Source of the DNA: Tateyamaria sp. syn59
GTDB lineage: Bacteria; Pseudomonadota; Alphaproteobacteria; Rhodobacterales; Rhodobacteraceae
Length of the DNA: 44,843 nt
Assembly: GCF_007995245.1 (NCBI RefSeq)
Contig: NZ_VCBA01000004.1
Location: 363,976-408,818, forward strand
Direction of reading: 5' to 3'
The notes beneath the pieces were generated by a model. The model searched no databases and was not told the origin of the DNA. It saw nothing but the letters and a program-made list of their open reading frames with translations. Below, piece after piece: positions 1 through 7,681 of this stretch. Each line of letters starts with the position of its first letter. Position 1 is the first letter of the stretch. Position numbers and translations under genes: made by a program.

Positions 1-10
1 CCGTGCCGTG

Positions 11-811
11 CTAGGCCCCGACTGTTTGCACCGCCCGAACCCACCAGCGCGGCTGGCTTTCGGCGATTTGGTCTGCTGCAGCCCGTGCAGCAGCAGCATC
101 GGGATAAACACCAAAACACGTCGATCCCGAACCGGACATGCGCGACACCTCTGCTCCTTTCAAGGCAGTCAACGCCGACGGAATGGCAGGGTTGCCGGAT
201 GCCGCAGGCGCTTGCAGATCGTTACGCTGTGCCCCGAGCCAGTCCACGAAACCAGCGCGATCCGACCAGCCAAGCCTGCTGTCCATCGCTGAGTTCTCTT
301 TCTGCCGCAAGCGCTTGAATACATCGGGCGTCGGCACGTGAACCCCCGGATTGACCAGCACCATGTCCAGCGCAGGTACACCGCCCACAGGCGTCACATC
401 CTCACCAATTCCGCGCATCCGTTGCGGTACATCCAACAGGCACACAGGCACATCTGCACCCAGCGCAAGCGCATGTGCCTCCGCCCCCATCAACCGCAGC
501 ACAGCCGCGGCATCTGACGATCCGCCGCCAATCCCGGCCCCATGGGGCAAGTTCTTCTCAAGGGAAAACCGCCCCGTGACACCCGCCAGCGCAGCGGCGC
601 GCCAGATCAGATTGCGGTCATCGTCAGGAACCCCGACCGAGAATGGCCCGGACACGTCAATCCGCATGGATGGGGCCGGAACAAACCCGATCCGGTCGCC
701 CACATCGGCGAAAACCACAAGGGAATCAAGAAGATGATAGCCATCATCTCGCTGGCCGGTCACATGCAGGGTCAGGTTGATCTTGGCGGGCGCAAAGGCC
801 TCAATTGTCAT
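11..811 (-). CDS. ispE: 4-diphosphocytidyl-2-C-methyl-D-erythritol kinase (IspE)
   Basis: This GHMP-family kinase phosphorylates CDP-methylerythritol in the cytosolic MEP route to isoprenoid precursors. The 266-residue protein opens with the IspE substrate motif APAKINLTLHV (about residues 7-17), has the glycine-rich ATP loop GAGIGGGSSDAA at about 91-102, and ends with the third GHMP motif SGSGSTCFG. All three hallmark motifs are present at the usual spacing and the length is normal. The frame stays open upstream, but the ATG at 811 is preferred because homology begins there and it overlaps the end of the upstream TPR gene by only 11 bases. That overlap suggests translational coupling. The stop lies 10 bases from the window edge, so the downstream neighbour is unseen. 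Confidence 0.95.
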   Translation of the reverse strand: MTIEAFAPAKINLTLHVTGQRDDGYHLLDSLVVFADVGDRIGFVPAPSMRIDVSGPFSVGVPDDDRNLIWRAAALAGVTGRFSLEKNLPHGAGIGGGSSDAAAVLRLMGAEAHALALGADVPVCLLDVPQRMRGIGEDVTPVGGVPALDMVLVNPGVHVPTPDVFKRLRQKENSAMDSRLGWSDRAGFVDWLGAQRNDLQAPAASGNPAIPSALTALKGAEVSRMSGSGSTCFGVYPDAAAARAAADQIAESQPRWWVRAVQTVGA

Positions 812-2555
812 TCGCCACCCGCAGGGGCGCTGCACCTTCTTCGGCCAGCACCTTGTCCAGCCCGACCTCAAGCTTGCGGCGCATCCGCTTAGGGTCCGCC
901 TCGCCATCGGTATCCGCAGGATCGACAAAGCTCAGCGCGCGCATCCACTGGAACCGCGCTTCACGCTCGCGGCCCACCGCCCAATACACGTCGCCAAGGT
1001 GATCATTGACAACCGGATCGACGGGCATCAACTCCACCGCGCGTTCCATATGCTCGACCGCTTCGTCGTAGCGGCCAAGGCGGTACAGCACCCAACCGAG
1101 GCTATCCACGATGTAGCCGCTGTCCGGGCTGGCTGCGACGGCCTCCTCGATCATCTCAAGCGCTTCGTCCAGCTTGATCTGCTTTTCAACGAGCGAATAG
1201 CCCAGATAGTTCAGCACCTGCGGCTGGCCGGGGTTCAGCTCCAGCGCCCGCCGAAAATCAGCCTCCGCCTGGGGCCACTCTTTCAGACGCTCATAGGAAA
1301 TGGCCCGCGCATAGTGCAGGAACCAAGCGCCCCGCGCTTCCGGGTCTGTCAGGTCCAGCGCACGATCATATGCGGCGACCGCCTCTTCAAACTGGCTTTG
1401 CTGGCGCAGCACATCGCCCAACGTCGAATGCACCAGCGGAAGATCGCCAAAGCGCTTGGCCAACTGTTCCAAGACTTCAATCGCGGCATCAGGCTTACCG
1501 GATTCGCGCAACGCCGCCGCCCGGCCCAGTTCTGCTGCATGGAATGCCGGATGATCGGCAGGCACCTGCTTGTAGGTCGCGTTGGCCAGATCATACTGCT
1601 CAAGCGTTTCCAAAAGATCCGCGTTCAACAGCAGCGCGTCCACGTGATCGGGCCGCAAATGCTTTGCCAGGCGCCCGTAGAGCAGCGTGTAGTCCGCCCC
1701 GGCATCCTGCCGCAACGCACCCGCCAGCGAATAGAACACCTCCGCCATCCCGTCCCGCGCCGATGTGATATGGGTAAAGGCCAGCGTCTCCCCTGCCTCA
1801 AGGGCGAGGTGCATGGCGTCAAGCTCCGGGTCGGTCACGGTGCCAAAGGCAGCATCAAGAGACGCTGCCGCCTCCGCATTGCGACCAAGCTGCGACAGCA
1901 CCTCGGCCCGCGCCATCGCGCCCCGGCGCGTCTGTTGCAGGGGGCCGGAGCCCTCGTTCTCGAAAATCTCGCTGGCCTCTTCGAACTGGCCCAGACCAGC
2001 CAGGGCCATCGCCTTGTGATACATGGCGAACCCGCGCACACCGCGCTGTTCGGCCACGGCGTCGAACCCGGCCATCGCCTCATCTACGCGATCTGCACCG
2101 ACAAGTGCCCAAGCGTTCAACAGCCCATCAACCAGCGGCCCGATCCCTTGGGTGTCCGCATCGCGTTCCAGATACGCGGCGTAGTCTTCTTGCGCGAGCA
2201 TGTCGGCAATGATGACCATATGAGCGGCCTGACTGCGCGCCTCACGCTCTTCAATGGCCTGCGCGATGGGCAGCGCACGATCAATACGACCCAGCGCCAT
2301 CTGCGCGACGATGGCGTCCTCCATCAACTCCACGTTGCCGGGATCACGCGCCAGCGCTTGGGTATAGTAGCGCGCCGCCGCCTCGAAATCGCTGGTCATC
2401 GCGGCTTGCCGCGCGGCCAGGTACGACCCCGCGACCGACTGGGCTGCCGCGATATGCGGCGTTGCAGCCAACACGGCGGCCAAAGCGACACTGGACAAAA
2501 GCGATCGGATCACGGGATGCACTGCCTTCTTGCTGTTTGGTCTAAAGGCTAGCAC
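801..2555 (-). CDS. Secreted tetratricopeptide-repeat protein
   Basis: This protein of up to 584 residues has a basic start, a hydrophobic stretch of about 20 residues ending in alanines before AQS (a Sec signal peptide), and then repeated helical TPR units to near the C-terminus. Examples are the units around AARYYTQALARDPGN, AVAAYDRALDLTDPEA, ADFRRALELNPGQPQVLNYLGY and AVEHMERAVELMPVDP. TPR proteins are scaffolds, and no enzymatic motif is visible, so the binding partner is unknown. It is probably periplasmic. The frame starts with GTG at 2555, but GTG codons at 2522 and 2513, just behind AAGAAGG, would also leave an intact signal peptide, so the exact start is uncertain. The end overlaps the ispE start by 11 bases, a pairing common in Rhodobacteraceae. 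Confidence 0.85.
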   Translation of the reverse strand: MLAFRPNSKKAVHPVIRSLLSSVALAAVLAATPHIAAAQSVAGSYLAARQAAMTSDFEAAARYYTQALARDPGNVELMEDAIVAQMALGRIDRALPIAQAIEEREARSQAAHMVIIADMLAQEDYAAYLERDADTQGIGPLVDGLLNAWALVGADRVDEAMAGFDAVAEQRGVRGFAMYHKAMALAGLGQFEEASEIFENEGSGPLQQTRRGAMARAEVLSQLGRNAEAAASLDAAFGTVTDPELDAMHLALEAGETLAFTHITSARDGMAEVFYSLAGALRQDAGADYTLLYGRLAKHLRPDHVDALLLNADLLETLEQYDLANATYKQVPADHPAFHAAELGRAAALRESGKPDAAIEVLEQLAKRFGDLPLVHSTLGDVLRQQSQFEEAVAAYDRALDLTDPEARGAWFLHYARAISYERLKEWPQAEADFRRALELNPGQPQVLNYLGYSLVEKQIKLDEALEMIEEAVAASPDSGYIVDSLGWVLYRLGRYDEAVEHMERAVELMPVDPVVNDHLGDVYWAVGREREARFQWMRALSFVDPADTDGEADPKRMRRKLEVGLDKVLAEEGAAPLRVANDN

Positions 2556-2610
2556 GTCTGATCATATGTGCAATCCGACCTCGCGAAATGGTCAGCACAT
2601 CACCGCCAGA

Positions 2611-2642
2611 AAAAACGCCGGGCTGTATGGCCCGGCGTTTTG
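2611..2642 (-). terminator. Intrinsic terminator after the ETF-QO gene
   Basis: A perfect 12-base inverted repeat (AAAACGCCGGGC at 2612-2623 and its complement at 2630-2641) encloses a six-base loop and lies 5 bases after the ETF-QO stop. The GC-rich stem flanked by A and T runs is a typical rho-independent terminator. Read on the minus strand it ends transcription before the TPR/ispE pair. A is present on one side and T on the other, so it could work in both directions. Confidence 0.85.
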
Positions 2643-2646
2643 TTGA

Positions 2647-4296
2647 TCACATGTTCGGGTAGTTCGGCCCGTCCCCGCCCTGCGGCGTGGTCCAGGTGAT
2701 GTTCTGCGCCGGGTCCTTGATGTCGCAAGTCTTGCAGTGCACACAGTTCTGGAAGTTGATGACAAAGCGCGTGTCCTTGCCCTCTTCCTCGACGAATTCA
2801 TACACGCCAGCCGGACAGTAGCGCGCCGACGGGCCCGCATATTTCGGGAGGTTCTGCGCCACCGGCACCGCTGCATCTGTCAGCTTGAGGTGCGCAGGCT
2901 GGCTTTCCTCGTGGTTGGTAAAGCTGAAGGACACATTGGTCAGCCGGTCAAAGGACAGCGTGCCATCGGGCTTGGGATAGTCGATTGGCTTGTGCTTCGA
3001 TGCCTCTTCGGTGGCATCGGCATCGTTCTTGCCATGCCCCACTGTCCCAAACAGCGAAAAGCCCAGCGTGTTGGTCCACATGTCGAACCCGCCCAGCACC
3101 AGCGACGCGGTCAGCCCGTATTTGGACCAGATCGGCTTCACATTGCGCACCTTCTTGAGGTCCTTGCCGATGGCGCCTTCACGCACTTCCGTCTCATAGG
3201 CGGTCAACTCGTCACCCGACCGCTCCGCCTTGATCGCGTCAAAAGCCGCCTCGGCCGCCGCCTTGCCCGACAGCATCGCGTTGTGGTTGCCCTTGATCCG
3301 CGGCACGTTGACCATGCCAACAGAACAGCCCAAGAGCGCCACACCGGGCGCCACCATCTTCGGCATCGACTGATAGCCACCCTCGGAAATCGCCCGCGCG
3401 CCATAGGCCACGCGCTTCCCGCCCTTCAGCAAGTCAGCAACCATTGGATGATGCTTGAAGCGCTGGAATTCCATGTAGGGGAACAGATGCGGGTTCTTGT
3501 AGTTCAGGTGCACCACAAAGCCCACATAAACCTGATTGTTCTCAAGGTGATAGATGAAGGACCCGCCACCCGCATTGGATTCCAACGGCCAGCCCATCGT
3601 GTGGGTAACAGACCCTTCCTTGTGCTTCTCGGGGTCGATCTCCCAGATCTCTTTCATGCCCAGGCCGTATTTCTGCGGCTCTTTGCCCTGGGCCAGGTCA
3701 TACTTGGCGATGACCTCCTTCGACAGCGACCCACGCACGCCTTCAGACAGGAACACATACTTGCCGTGCAGCTCCATGCCGGGCTCAGTGTTCTCGCCAA
3801 TGGACCCATCTTCTTCGAGGCCAAACACACCGGCTACAACGCCCTTCACCTCGCCATTGTCACCGTAGACCAATTCGGAACAGGCCATGCCGGGGAAAAT
3901 CTCGACCCCCATCTCCTCGGCCTGCTCCGCCATCCAGCGGCACACATTGCCCATGGACACAATGTAGTTGCCATGGTTGTTCATCAGCGGCGGCATTGGG
4001 AAGTTCGGAATACGAACCTGCCCCGCTTCTCCCAGCATGTAGAAGTTGTCGTCCTTGACGGGCACGTTCAGCGGCGCGCCCTTCTCCTTCCAGTCCGGGA
4101 TCAAAGCATCCAGACCCACGGGATCGAGAACAGCACCCGACAGGATATGCGCGCCAACCTCGGATCCCTTCTCAAGCACGACGACATTCAGATCGGCATC
4201 CAACTGCTTCAGGCGAATGGCGGCGGATAGACCAGCAGGGCCCGCCCCCACGATCACCACGTCATACTCCATCGCTTCGCGTTCAATCTCGGCCAT
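2647..4296 (-). CDS. Electron transfer flavoprotein-ubiquinone oxidoreductase
   Basis: ETF-QO passes electrons from reduced ETF, which is fed by acyl-CoA and related dehydrogenases, into the membrane ubiquinone pool. The 549-residue protein starts with the FAD-binding motif VIVGAGPAG (about residues 14-22) and ends in the ferredoxin-like 4Fe-4S domain. That domain shows YCPAGVYE followed by CVHCKTCDIKDP, giving the four cluster cysteines. The length is standard. The ATG at 4296 is chosen because AAAAGGGGAG lies just upstream, although the frame continues 13 codons further. It stands alone between a terminator and soxR. The acyl-CoA dehydrogenase at 15-17 kb is the kind of enzyme whose electrons it would accept. 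Confidence 0.95.
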   Translation of the reverse strand: MAEIEREAMEYDVVIVGAGPAGLSAAIRLKQLDADLNVVVLEKGSEVGAHILSGAVLDPVGLDALIPDWKEKGAPLNVPVKDDNFYMLGEAGQVRIPNFPMPPLMNNHGNYIVSMGNVCRWMAEQAEEMGVEIFPGMACSELVYGDNGEVKGVVAGVFGLEEDGSIGENTEPGMELHGKYVFLSEGVRGSLSKEVIAKYDLAQGKEPQKYGLGMKEIWEIDPEKHKEGSVTHTMGWPLESNAGGGSFIYHLENNQVYVGFVVHLNYKNPHLFPYMEFQRFKHHPMVADLLKGGKRVAYGARAISEGGYQSMPKMVAPGVALLGCSVGMVNVPRIKGNHNAMLSGKAAAEAAFDAIKAERSGDELTAYETEVREGAIGKDLKKVRNVKPIWSKYGLTASLVLGGFDMWTNTLGFSLFGTVGHGKNDADATEEASKHKPIDYPKPDGTLSFDRLTNVSFSFTNHEESQPAHLKLTDAAVPVAQNLPKYAGPSARYCPAGVYEFVEEEGKDTRFVINFQNCVHCKTCDIKDPAQNITWTTPQGGDGPNYPNM

Positions 4297-4426
4297 CCGG
4301 TGGCTCCCCTTTTGCTCCCGGCGCATCAAGCGCAAATTTCATCGTCGCTACCCTTTAGATAGGGCTTTCGCAATGTGGTGAACTGTCACCGTGAAAAAAT
4401 CCACCAAAAATTCACGAAACGACGAC

Positions 4427-4445
4427 ACGTTACGCAAAATAACGT
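4427..4445. promoter_or_regulatory. Inverted repeat upstream of ETF-QO
   Basis: ACGTTA at 4427-4432 and TAACGT at 4440-4445 form a perfect six-base inverted repeat with a 7-base spacer. It lies in the 148-base gap between the soxR stop and the ETF-QO start. It could be an operator for ETF-QO or a weak hairpin ending soxR transcription. No uridine run follows it, so I favour neither strongly. Confidence 0.25.
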
Positions 4446-4909
4446 CACGGCGTGACATCTGACGGGCGATCCCCCAGCAAATAGCGCGGGCCCTGCCCCT
4501 TCTCGGCAGCGGCATCGCGGGGATTGTAAAGCGCACAGGCCTTAAGGCTCAGACACCCACACCCGATGCAGCCATCGAGCGTATCACGCAGCTTCTCCAA
4601 CCGGGCAATGCGGGCGTCCAGACCTTCCCGAAACTCGGTGCTGATGCGCGCCCAATCACGCTTGTTGGGGGCACGGTGGCGCGGCAACAGGTCCAGCTCT
4701 GCCTTGATCTGCGCCAGCGAAAACCCGAACTGCTGCGCGACCATGATAAAACTCAGCCGCCGGATGTCGGCGCGCTGAAACCGCCGCCGCCCAGACGCAT
4801 TGCGCCACGGGGCCACCAGCCCCTCATCCTCGTAATACCGGATGGCCGAGACGGCCAAACCGGTCCGCTCAGCAATCTCACCAATGCTCAACCCCTCGGA
4901 TGGCGCCAT
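4445..4909 (-). CDS. soxR: Redox-sensitive transcriptional activator SoxR
   Basis: This MerR-family regulator senses redox-active compounds through a 2Fe-2S cluster and activates promoters with an over-long spacer. The 154-residue protein has an N-terminal winged helix (SIGEIAERTGLAVSAIRYYE, about residues 8-27), a dimerisation helix, and the SoxR-specific cluster loop C114-x2-C117-x-C119-x5-C125 (sequence CIGCGCLSLKAC). These four cysteines separate SoxR from other MerR proteins. The start at 4909 is the methionine just before the winged helix; the frame is open upstream but runs through the operator. A perfect SoxR-type palindrome lies 14 bases upstream, so autoregulation and control of the divergent gene at 5001 are both likely. 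Confidence 0.95.
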   Translation of the reverse strand: MAPSEGLSIGEIAERTGLAVSAIRYYEDEGLVAPWRNASGRRRFQRADIRRLSFIMVAQQFGFSLAQIKAELDLLPRHRAPNKRDWARISTEFREGLDARIARLEKLRDTLDGCIGCGCLSLKACALYNPRDAAAEKGQGPRYLLGDRPSDVTP

Positions 4910-4922
4910 GAAAAAACCTCTT

Positions 4923-4944
4923 GACCTCAAGTTGACTTGAGGTC
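4923..4944. promoter_or_regulatory. SoxR operator (SoxR box)
   Basis: A 22-base element has perfect 9-base arms, GACCTCAAG and CTTGAGGTC, around the centre TTGA. It closely matches the known CCTCAAGTTAACTTGAGG SoxR box. It sits between soxR and the divergent VOC gene, and a TTGACC hexamer at 4921-4926 overlaps one arm. This is where a SoxR-type promoter would place its -35 element. Confidence 0.88.
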
Positions 4945-5000
4945 GCACGATGCCCTCACCTCTCTGCAAAGGAAAGGCAAAATGAAGAAAGGACCAAACC

Positions 5001-5381
5001 ATGCCCGCCATACTCGAACACACCAATCTGACCGTCTCGAACCCCGATACAACCGCCGCATGGATGTGCGACCTCTTTGGCTGGCACATCCGGTGGGCCG
5101 GCAACGCGATGGAGGACGGGCGCACCGTCCACGTCGGAACGGACAAGCATTATCTCGCGCTCTACACACAGGCCACAGCGGCAAAGGGCAGTGAAAGCTC
5201 TTACGCCACAATCGGCGGGCTGAATCACATCGCGATCGTCACCGACGACCTCGATGGGGTCGAGGCCGCCGCCCGCGCCCGCGGGTTCCAGGTCGGCCAG
5301 CACCACGACTACGAACCGGGGCGCCGCTTCTACTTCCACGATGCGGACAATATCGAGTTTGAAGTGGTGCAATACGACTGA
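5001..5381 (+). CDS. VOC (glyoxalase/bleomycin-resistance fold) protein, SoxR-linked
   Basis: The 126-residue protein has the two beta-alpha-beta-beta-beta halves of the vicinal-oxygen-chelate superfamily. The first half begins LEHTNLTVSNPDTTAAW with a metal-position His near residue 7. The second begins GLNHIAIVTDDLDGVE, and the terminal strand NIEFEVVQYD carries the usual metal-position Glu. This fits a small metal-dependent enzyme or binding protein, but the substrate (glyoxal adducts, antibiotics, aromatic diols) cannot be read from the sequence. AAAGGA lies about 10 bases upstream of the ATG. It is divergent from soxR across a shared SoxR box, so induction by redox-cycling compounds is likely and detoxification is a reasonable inference. 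Confidence 0.85.
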   Translation: MPAILEHTNLTVSNPDTTAAWMCDLFGWHIRWAGNAMEDGRTVHVGTDKHYLALYTQATAAKGSESSYATIGGLNHIAIVTDDLDGVEAAARARGFQVGQHHDYEPGRRFYFHDADNIEFEVVQYD

Positions 5382-5440
5382 CCCTTCATTGTTCGAAAAA
5401 TATGCCGGGGGAGTCGCGCCAGCGACGGGGGTTGGCCCCC
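5382..5440. repeat. Extragenic repeat-like element, copy A
   Basis: CCCTTCATTGTTC (5382-5394) followed by AAATATGC (5398-5405) recurs almost unchanged at 26760-26783. Behind it are two G-rich hairpins: GTCGC/GCGAC (5413-5417 and 5422-5426), then GGGGG/CCCCC (5427-5431 and 5436-5440). From memory, similar AT-rich boxes followed by GC-rich hairpins are scattered between genes in Rhodobacterales. It may end transcription of the VOC gene. Confidence 0.5.
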
Positions 5441-5540
5441 ATACCCCCTTGCATTCCCCTGCCCCATTGGGTCAGGTAATCCCCATCGCAATGCACGGCG
5501 GCTCGAACACGGGCCGCCGCATGTTCTTAGGACGACGCCG

Positions 5541-6011
5541 ATGGAAAAGATCCCGATGACCCGCGCCGGTGCCACCGCACTGGAAACGGAACTCAAGCAC
5601 CTCAAGACCGAGGAACGCCCCGCCATCATCAAGGCGATTGCCGAGGCGCGCGAGCATGGTGACCTGTCGGAAAACGCCGAATACCACTCGGCCAAGGAAA
5701 AGCAGTCTTTCATCGAAGGCCGGATCAAGGAACTCGAAGGCGTCATTTCGCTCGCGGACATCATCGACACCACTAAGCTGTCGGGCGCCATCAAATTTGG
5801 GGCTACCGTCACGCTGGTGGACGAGGATACGGACGAGGAAAAGACCTACCAGATCGTCGGCGAATACGAAGCCAACATCGAAAAGGGCCTTTTGAACATA
5901 AAATCGCCCATAGCACGGGCACTGATCGGCAAGGAAGAGGGCGACAGCGTCGAGGTACGGACACCTGGCGGTGAAAAGTCCTATGAAGTCCTGAAAATCA
6001 GCTATAGCTGA
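5541..6011 (+). CDS. greA: Transcription elongation factor GreA
   Basis: GreA rescues backtracked RNA polymerase by inserting its coiled coil into the secondary channel and stimulating transcript cleavage. The 156-residue protein has the N-terminal antiparallel coiled coil (about residues 1-75) with the acidic tip [11 protein letters not shown]. It continues into the C-terminal FKBP-like domain ending [15 protein letters not shown]. Length and motifs are standard. AGGACG precedes the ATG at a workable distance. The next gene starts 4 bases after the stop, so the two are probably co-transcribed. Confidence 0.96.
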   Translation: MEKIPMTRAGATALETELKHLKTEERPAIIKAIAEAREHGDLSENAEYHSAKEKQSFIEGRIKELEGVISLADIIDTTKLSGAIKFGATVTLVDEDTDEEKTYQIVGEYEANIEKGLLNIKSPIARALIGKEEGDSVEVRTPGGEKSYEVLKISYS

Positions 6012-6015
6012 GGCC

Positions 6016-7026
6016 ATGGCCGAAAAGCCCGAACCACAATCGCGTCCAACGCCGCTGGGAATCTACGACAGACCCAGCGCCGAGGGCGTCACGGGGATCG
6101 AGATTGCAGCCCTGATCCTGACCGCCATCTGGCTCGTTGGGGCAGCGGCCTATTTCCTGCTCGCGGGCGACGATCCGGCAGGCACGGGCGAAGGCCTGCG
6201 CTTTCTGATCACGATGCTCGCCATCTTCATGCCAGTGGCCATGATCTGGGTAGCGGCAACAGCCGCACGCTCGAGCAAAGTCATGCGCGAGGAAAGCCAG
6301 CGGTTGCAGACGGCGATCGATGCCATCCGGCAGGCTTACATCGCGCAGAACCAGGGCCGCAACGTCGCAGATGAGCCCTCGGTCGCGCGCAAACTCGACG
6401 AGATTGCCGCCGCCACGCGCAAGACCGAAAGCGCACTCGCCACCTTCCAAAGCCGCCGCGAACAGGCACCTGCGCCTCAGACAGCCGCAAGACCCGAACC
6501 CACAGGCGACCAGCCCGCCCTTGCCCTTGGCACGAGTGCCGAAGACATCGCGCCGCCGCTCGCCGCCGAGGATTTCATCCGCGCCCTCAACTTCCCCGAA
6601 ACGGCGGAAGATGAGGAAGGCTTTGTCGCGCTGCGAAAGGCGATGAAGGACCGGACAACAGCACAGCTCATACAGGCAGCTCAGGACATTCTGACCCTGC
6701 TCAGCCAGGACGGCATCTACATGGACGACCTGCGCCCCGACCGCGCTCGCCCCGAAGTCTGGCGCCAGTTCGCCGAAGGTGCACGCGGTCGCGCCGTCGC
6801 CCCGCTGGGTGGTGTGCGCGACCGGTCCTCACTCGCGCTTTCGGCGGGCCGGATGAAGCAAGACCCCATCTTTCGCGACGCCGCCCACCATTTCCTGCGC
6901 CGCTTTGATCAGACAGTGTCCGCCTTTACGGAAACCGCCACAGACGCGGAAATCTCTGCTCTCAGCGACACCCGGACAGCCCGCGCCTTTATGCTGCTGG
7001 GCCGCGTCGCCGGCACGTTTGACTAA
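6016..7026 (+). CDS. Two-helix membrane protein of unknown function
   Basis: I do not recognise a named family. The 336-residue protein has two transmembrane helices (about residues 27-50 and 61-82). A long Ala/Arg/Glu-rich region follows that probably forms a coiled coil (about 84-150), then a Pro/Ala-rich linker (about 155-180) and a mainly helical cytoplasmic-type domain to the C-terminus. There is no catalytic motif. It follows greA after 4 bases and ends convergently to the CheB-like gene. The topology, with paired helices, a coiled coil and a soluble domain, would suit an envelope-associated scaffold, but that is inference. Confidence 0.75.
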   Translation: MAEKPEPQSRPTPLGIYDRPSAEGVTGIEIAALILTAIWLVGAAAYFLLAGDDPAGTGEGLRFLITMLAIFMPVAMIWVAATAARSSKVMREESQRLQTAIDAIRQAYIAQNQGRNVADEPSVARKLDEIAAATRKTESALATFQSRREQAPAPQTAARPEPTGDQPALALGTSAEDIAPPLAAEDFIRALNFPETAEDEEGFVALRKAMKDRTTAQLIQAAQDILTLLSQDGIYMDDLRPDRARPEVWRQFAEGARGRAVAPLGGVRDRSSLALSAGRMKQDPIFRDAAHHFLRRFDQTVSAFTETATDAEISALSDTRTARAFMLLGRVAGTFD

Positions 7027-7048
7027 CGCAACACTTTGACAATAAACG

Positions 7049-7642
7049 CTAAATCGCGCGAACCAGACCGCGCGCTCCAACCAATTCGCGCAACCGGTCC
7101 GCGATATCTTCGGCCAGCAGCACGGCATCCGGGTGGTCGTGTAAAACCACACTCGCCGGCATCGACGGGTAGTCGGCCTCGCGCGGAAGCTGCACCAACA
7201 TCACGCCCCCGGCCTCGTGCACGGCCTGCGCCCCAGCTGTTCCGTCATTGAGATTGCCTGACAGAACGACAGCGACAGTGCCCGCGCCGTAATGCTCGGC
7301 CGCGCTGCGAAACAGGAGGTCGACCGACGGCTGGAACCGCGCCGCGTCGGGCGCGCGGCCCAACCGCAGGACACGGCCCTCGATCCGCGTGTGTTCCCCG
7401 CCGGGACAGACGGCGATCACCCCAGGCTCCAGCGCCATGCCGTCCGTCGCCTTGCGCACGGGCAGTGATGCGGTCCGGGTCAGAACTTCGGTCAACTTGC
7501 TCAGATGGCCGCCATGTATCGCGACGACCACGGGGGCGTTCAGATTGCGCGGAAGGACACTCAGAACCTCGGACATGGGTTTCAGACCCCCTGCCGACGC
7601 GCCGATGACGATGATGTATTCTGGATCAGGCGCTTGGCTCAT
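7049..7642 (-). CDS. Single-domain CheB-type methylesterase
   Basis: CheB methylesterases hydrolyse glutamyl methyl esters on chemoreceptors. This 197-residue protein contains only the catalytic domain, with no receiver domain. The expected triad is visible: Ser16 in IGASAGG, His43 in VAIHGGH and Asp133 in LSGNLNDGTAG. The fold landmark FQPSVDLLF is also present. No CheR or receptor gene is nearby. Lone CheB-like domains are known in many proteobacteria, and their partners are often unclear. The activity is likely to be intact, but the target need not be a chemoreceptor. Confidence 0.85.
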   Translation of the reverse strand: MSQAPDPEYIIVIGASAGGLKPMSEVLSVLPRNLNAPVVVAIHGGHLSKLTEVLTRTASLPVRKATDGMALEPGVIAVCPGGEHTRIEGRVLRLGRAPDAARFQPSVDLLFRSAAEHYGAGTVAVVLSGNLNDGTAGAQAVHEAGGVMLVQLPREADYPSMPASVVLHDHPDAVLLAEDIADRLRELVGARGLVRAI

Positions 7643-7681
7643 ATGTTGGAAACATAGGCAGTTCCATCGAGATTACCACGA

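Noticed and set aside
777..2552. 591-codon open frame opposite the TPR gene
   Set aside because: Product is rich in His, Arg and Gln with no domain. It mirrors the true gene, a common shadow in GC-rich DNA.
2737..4230. 497-codon open frame opposite ETF-QO
   Set aside because: Antisense shadow of a clear ETF-QO gene; composition is typical of reverse-frame reading.
4384..4396. Short TCAC-C-GTGA palindrome near ETF-QO
   Set aside because: Four-base arms are too short to separate from chance.
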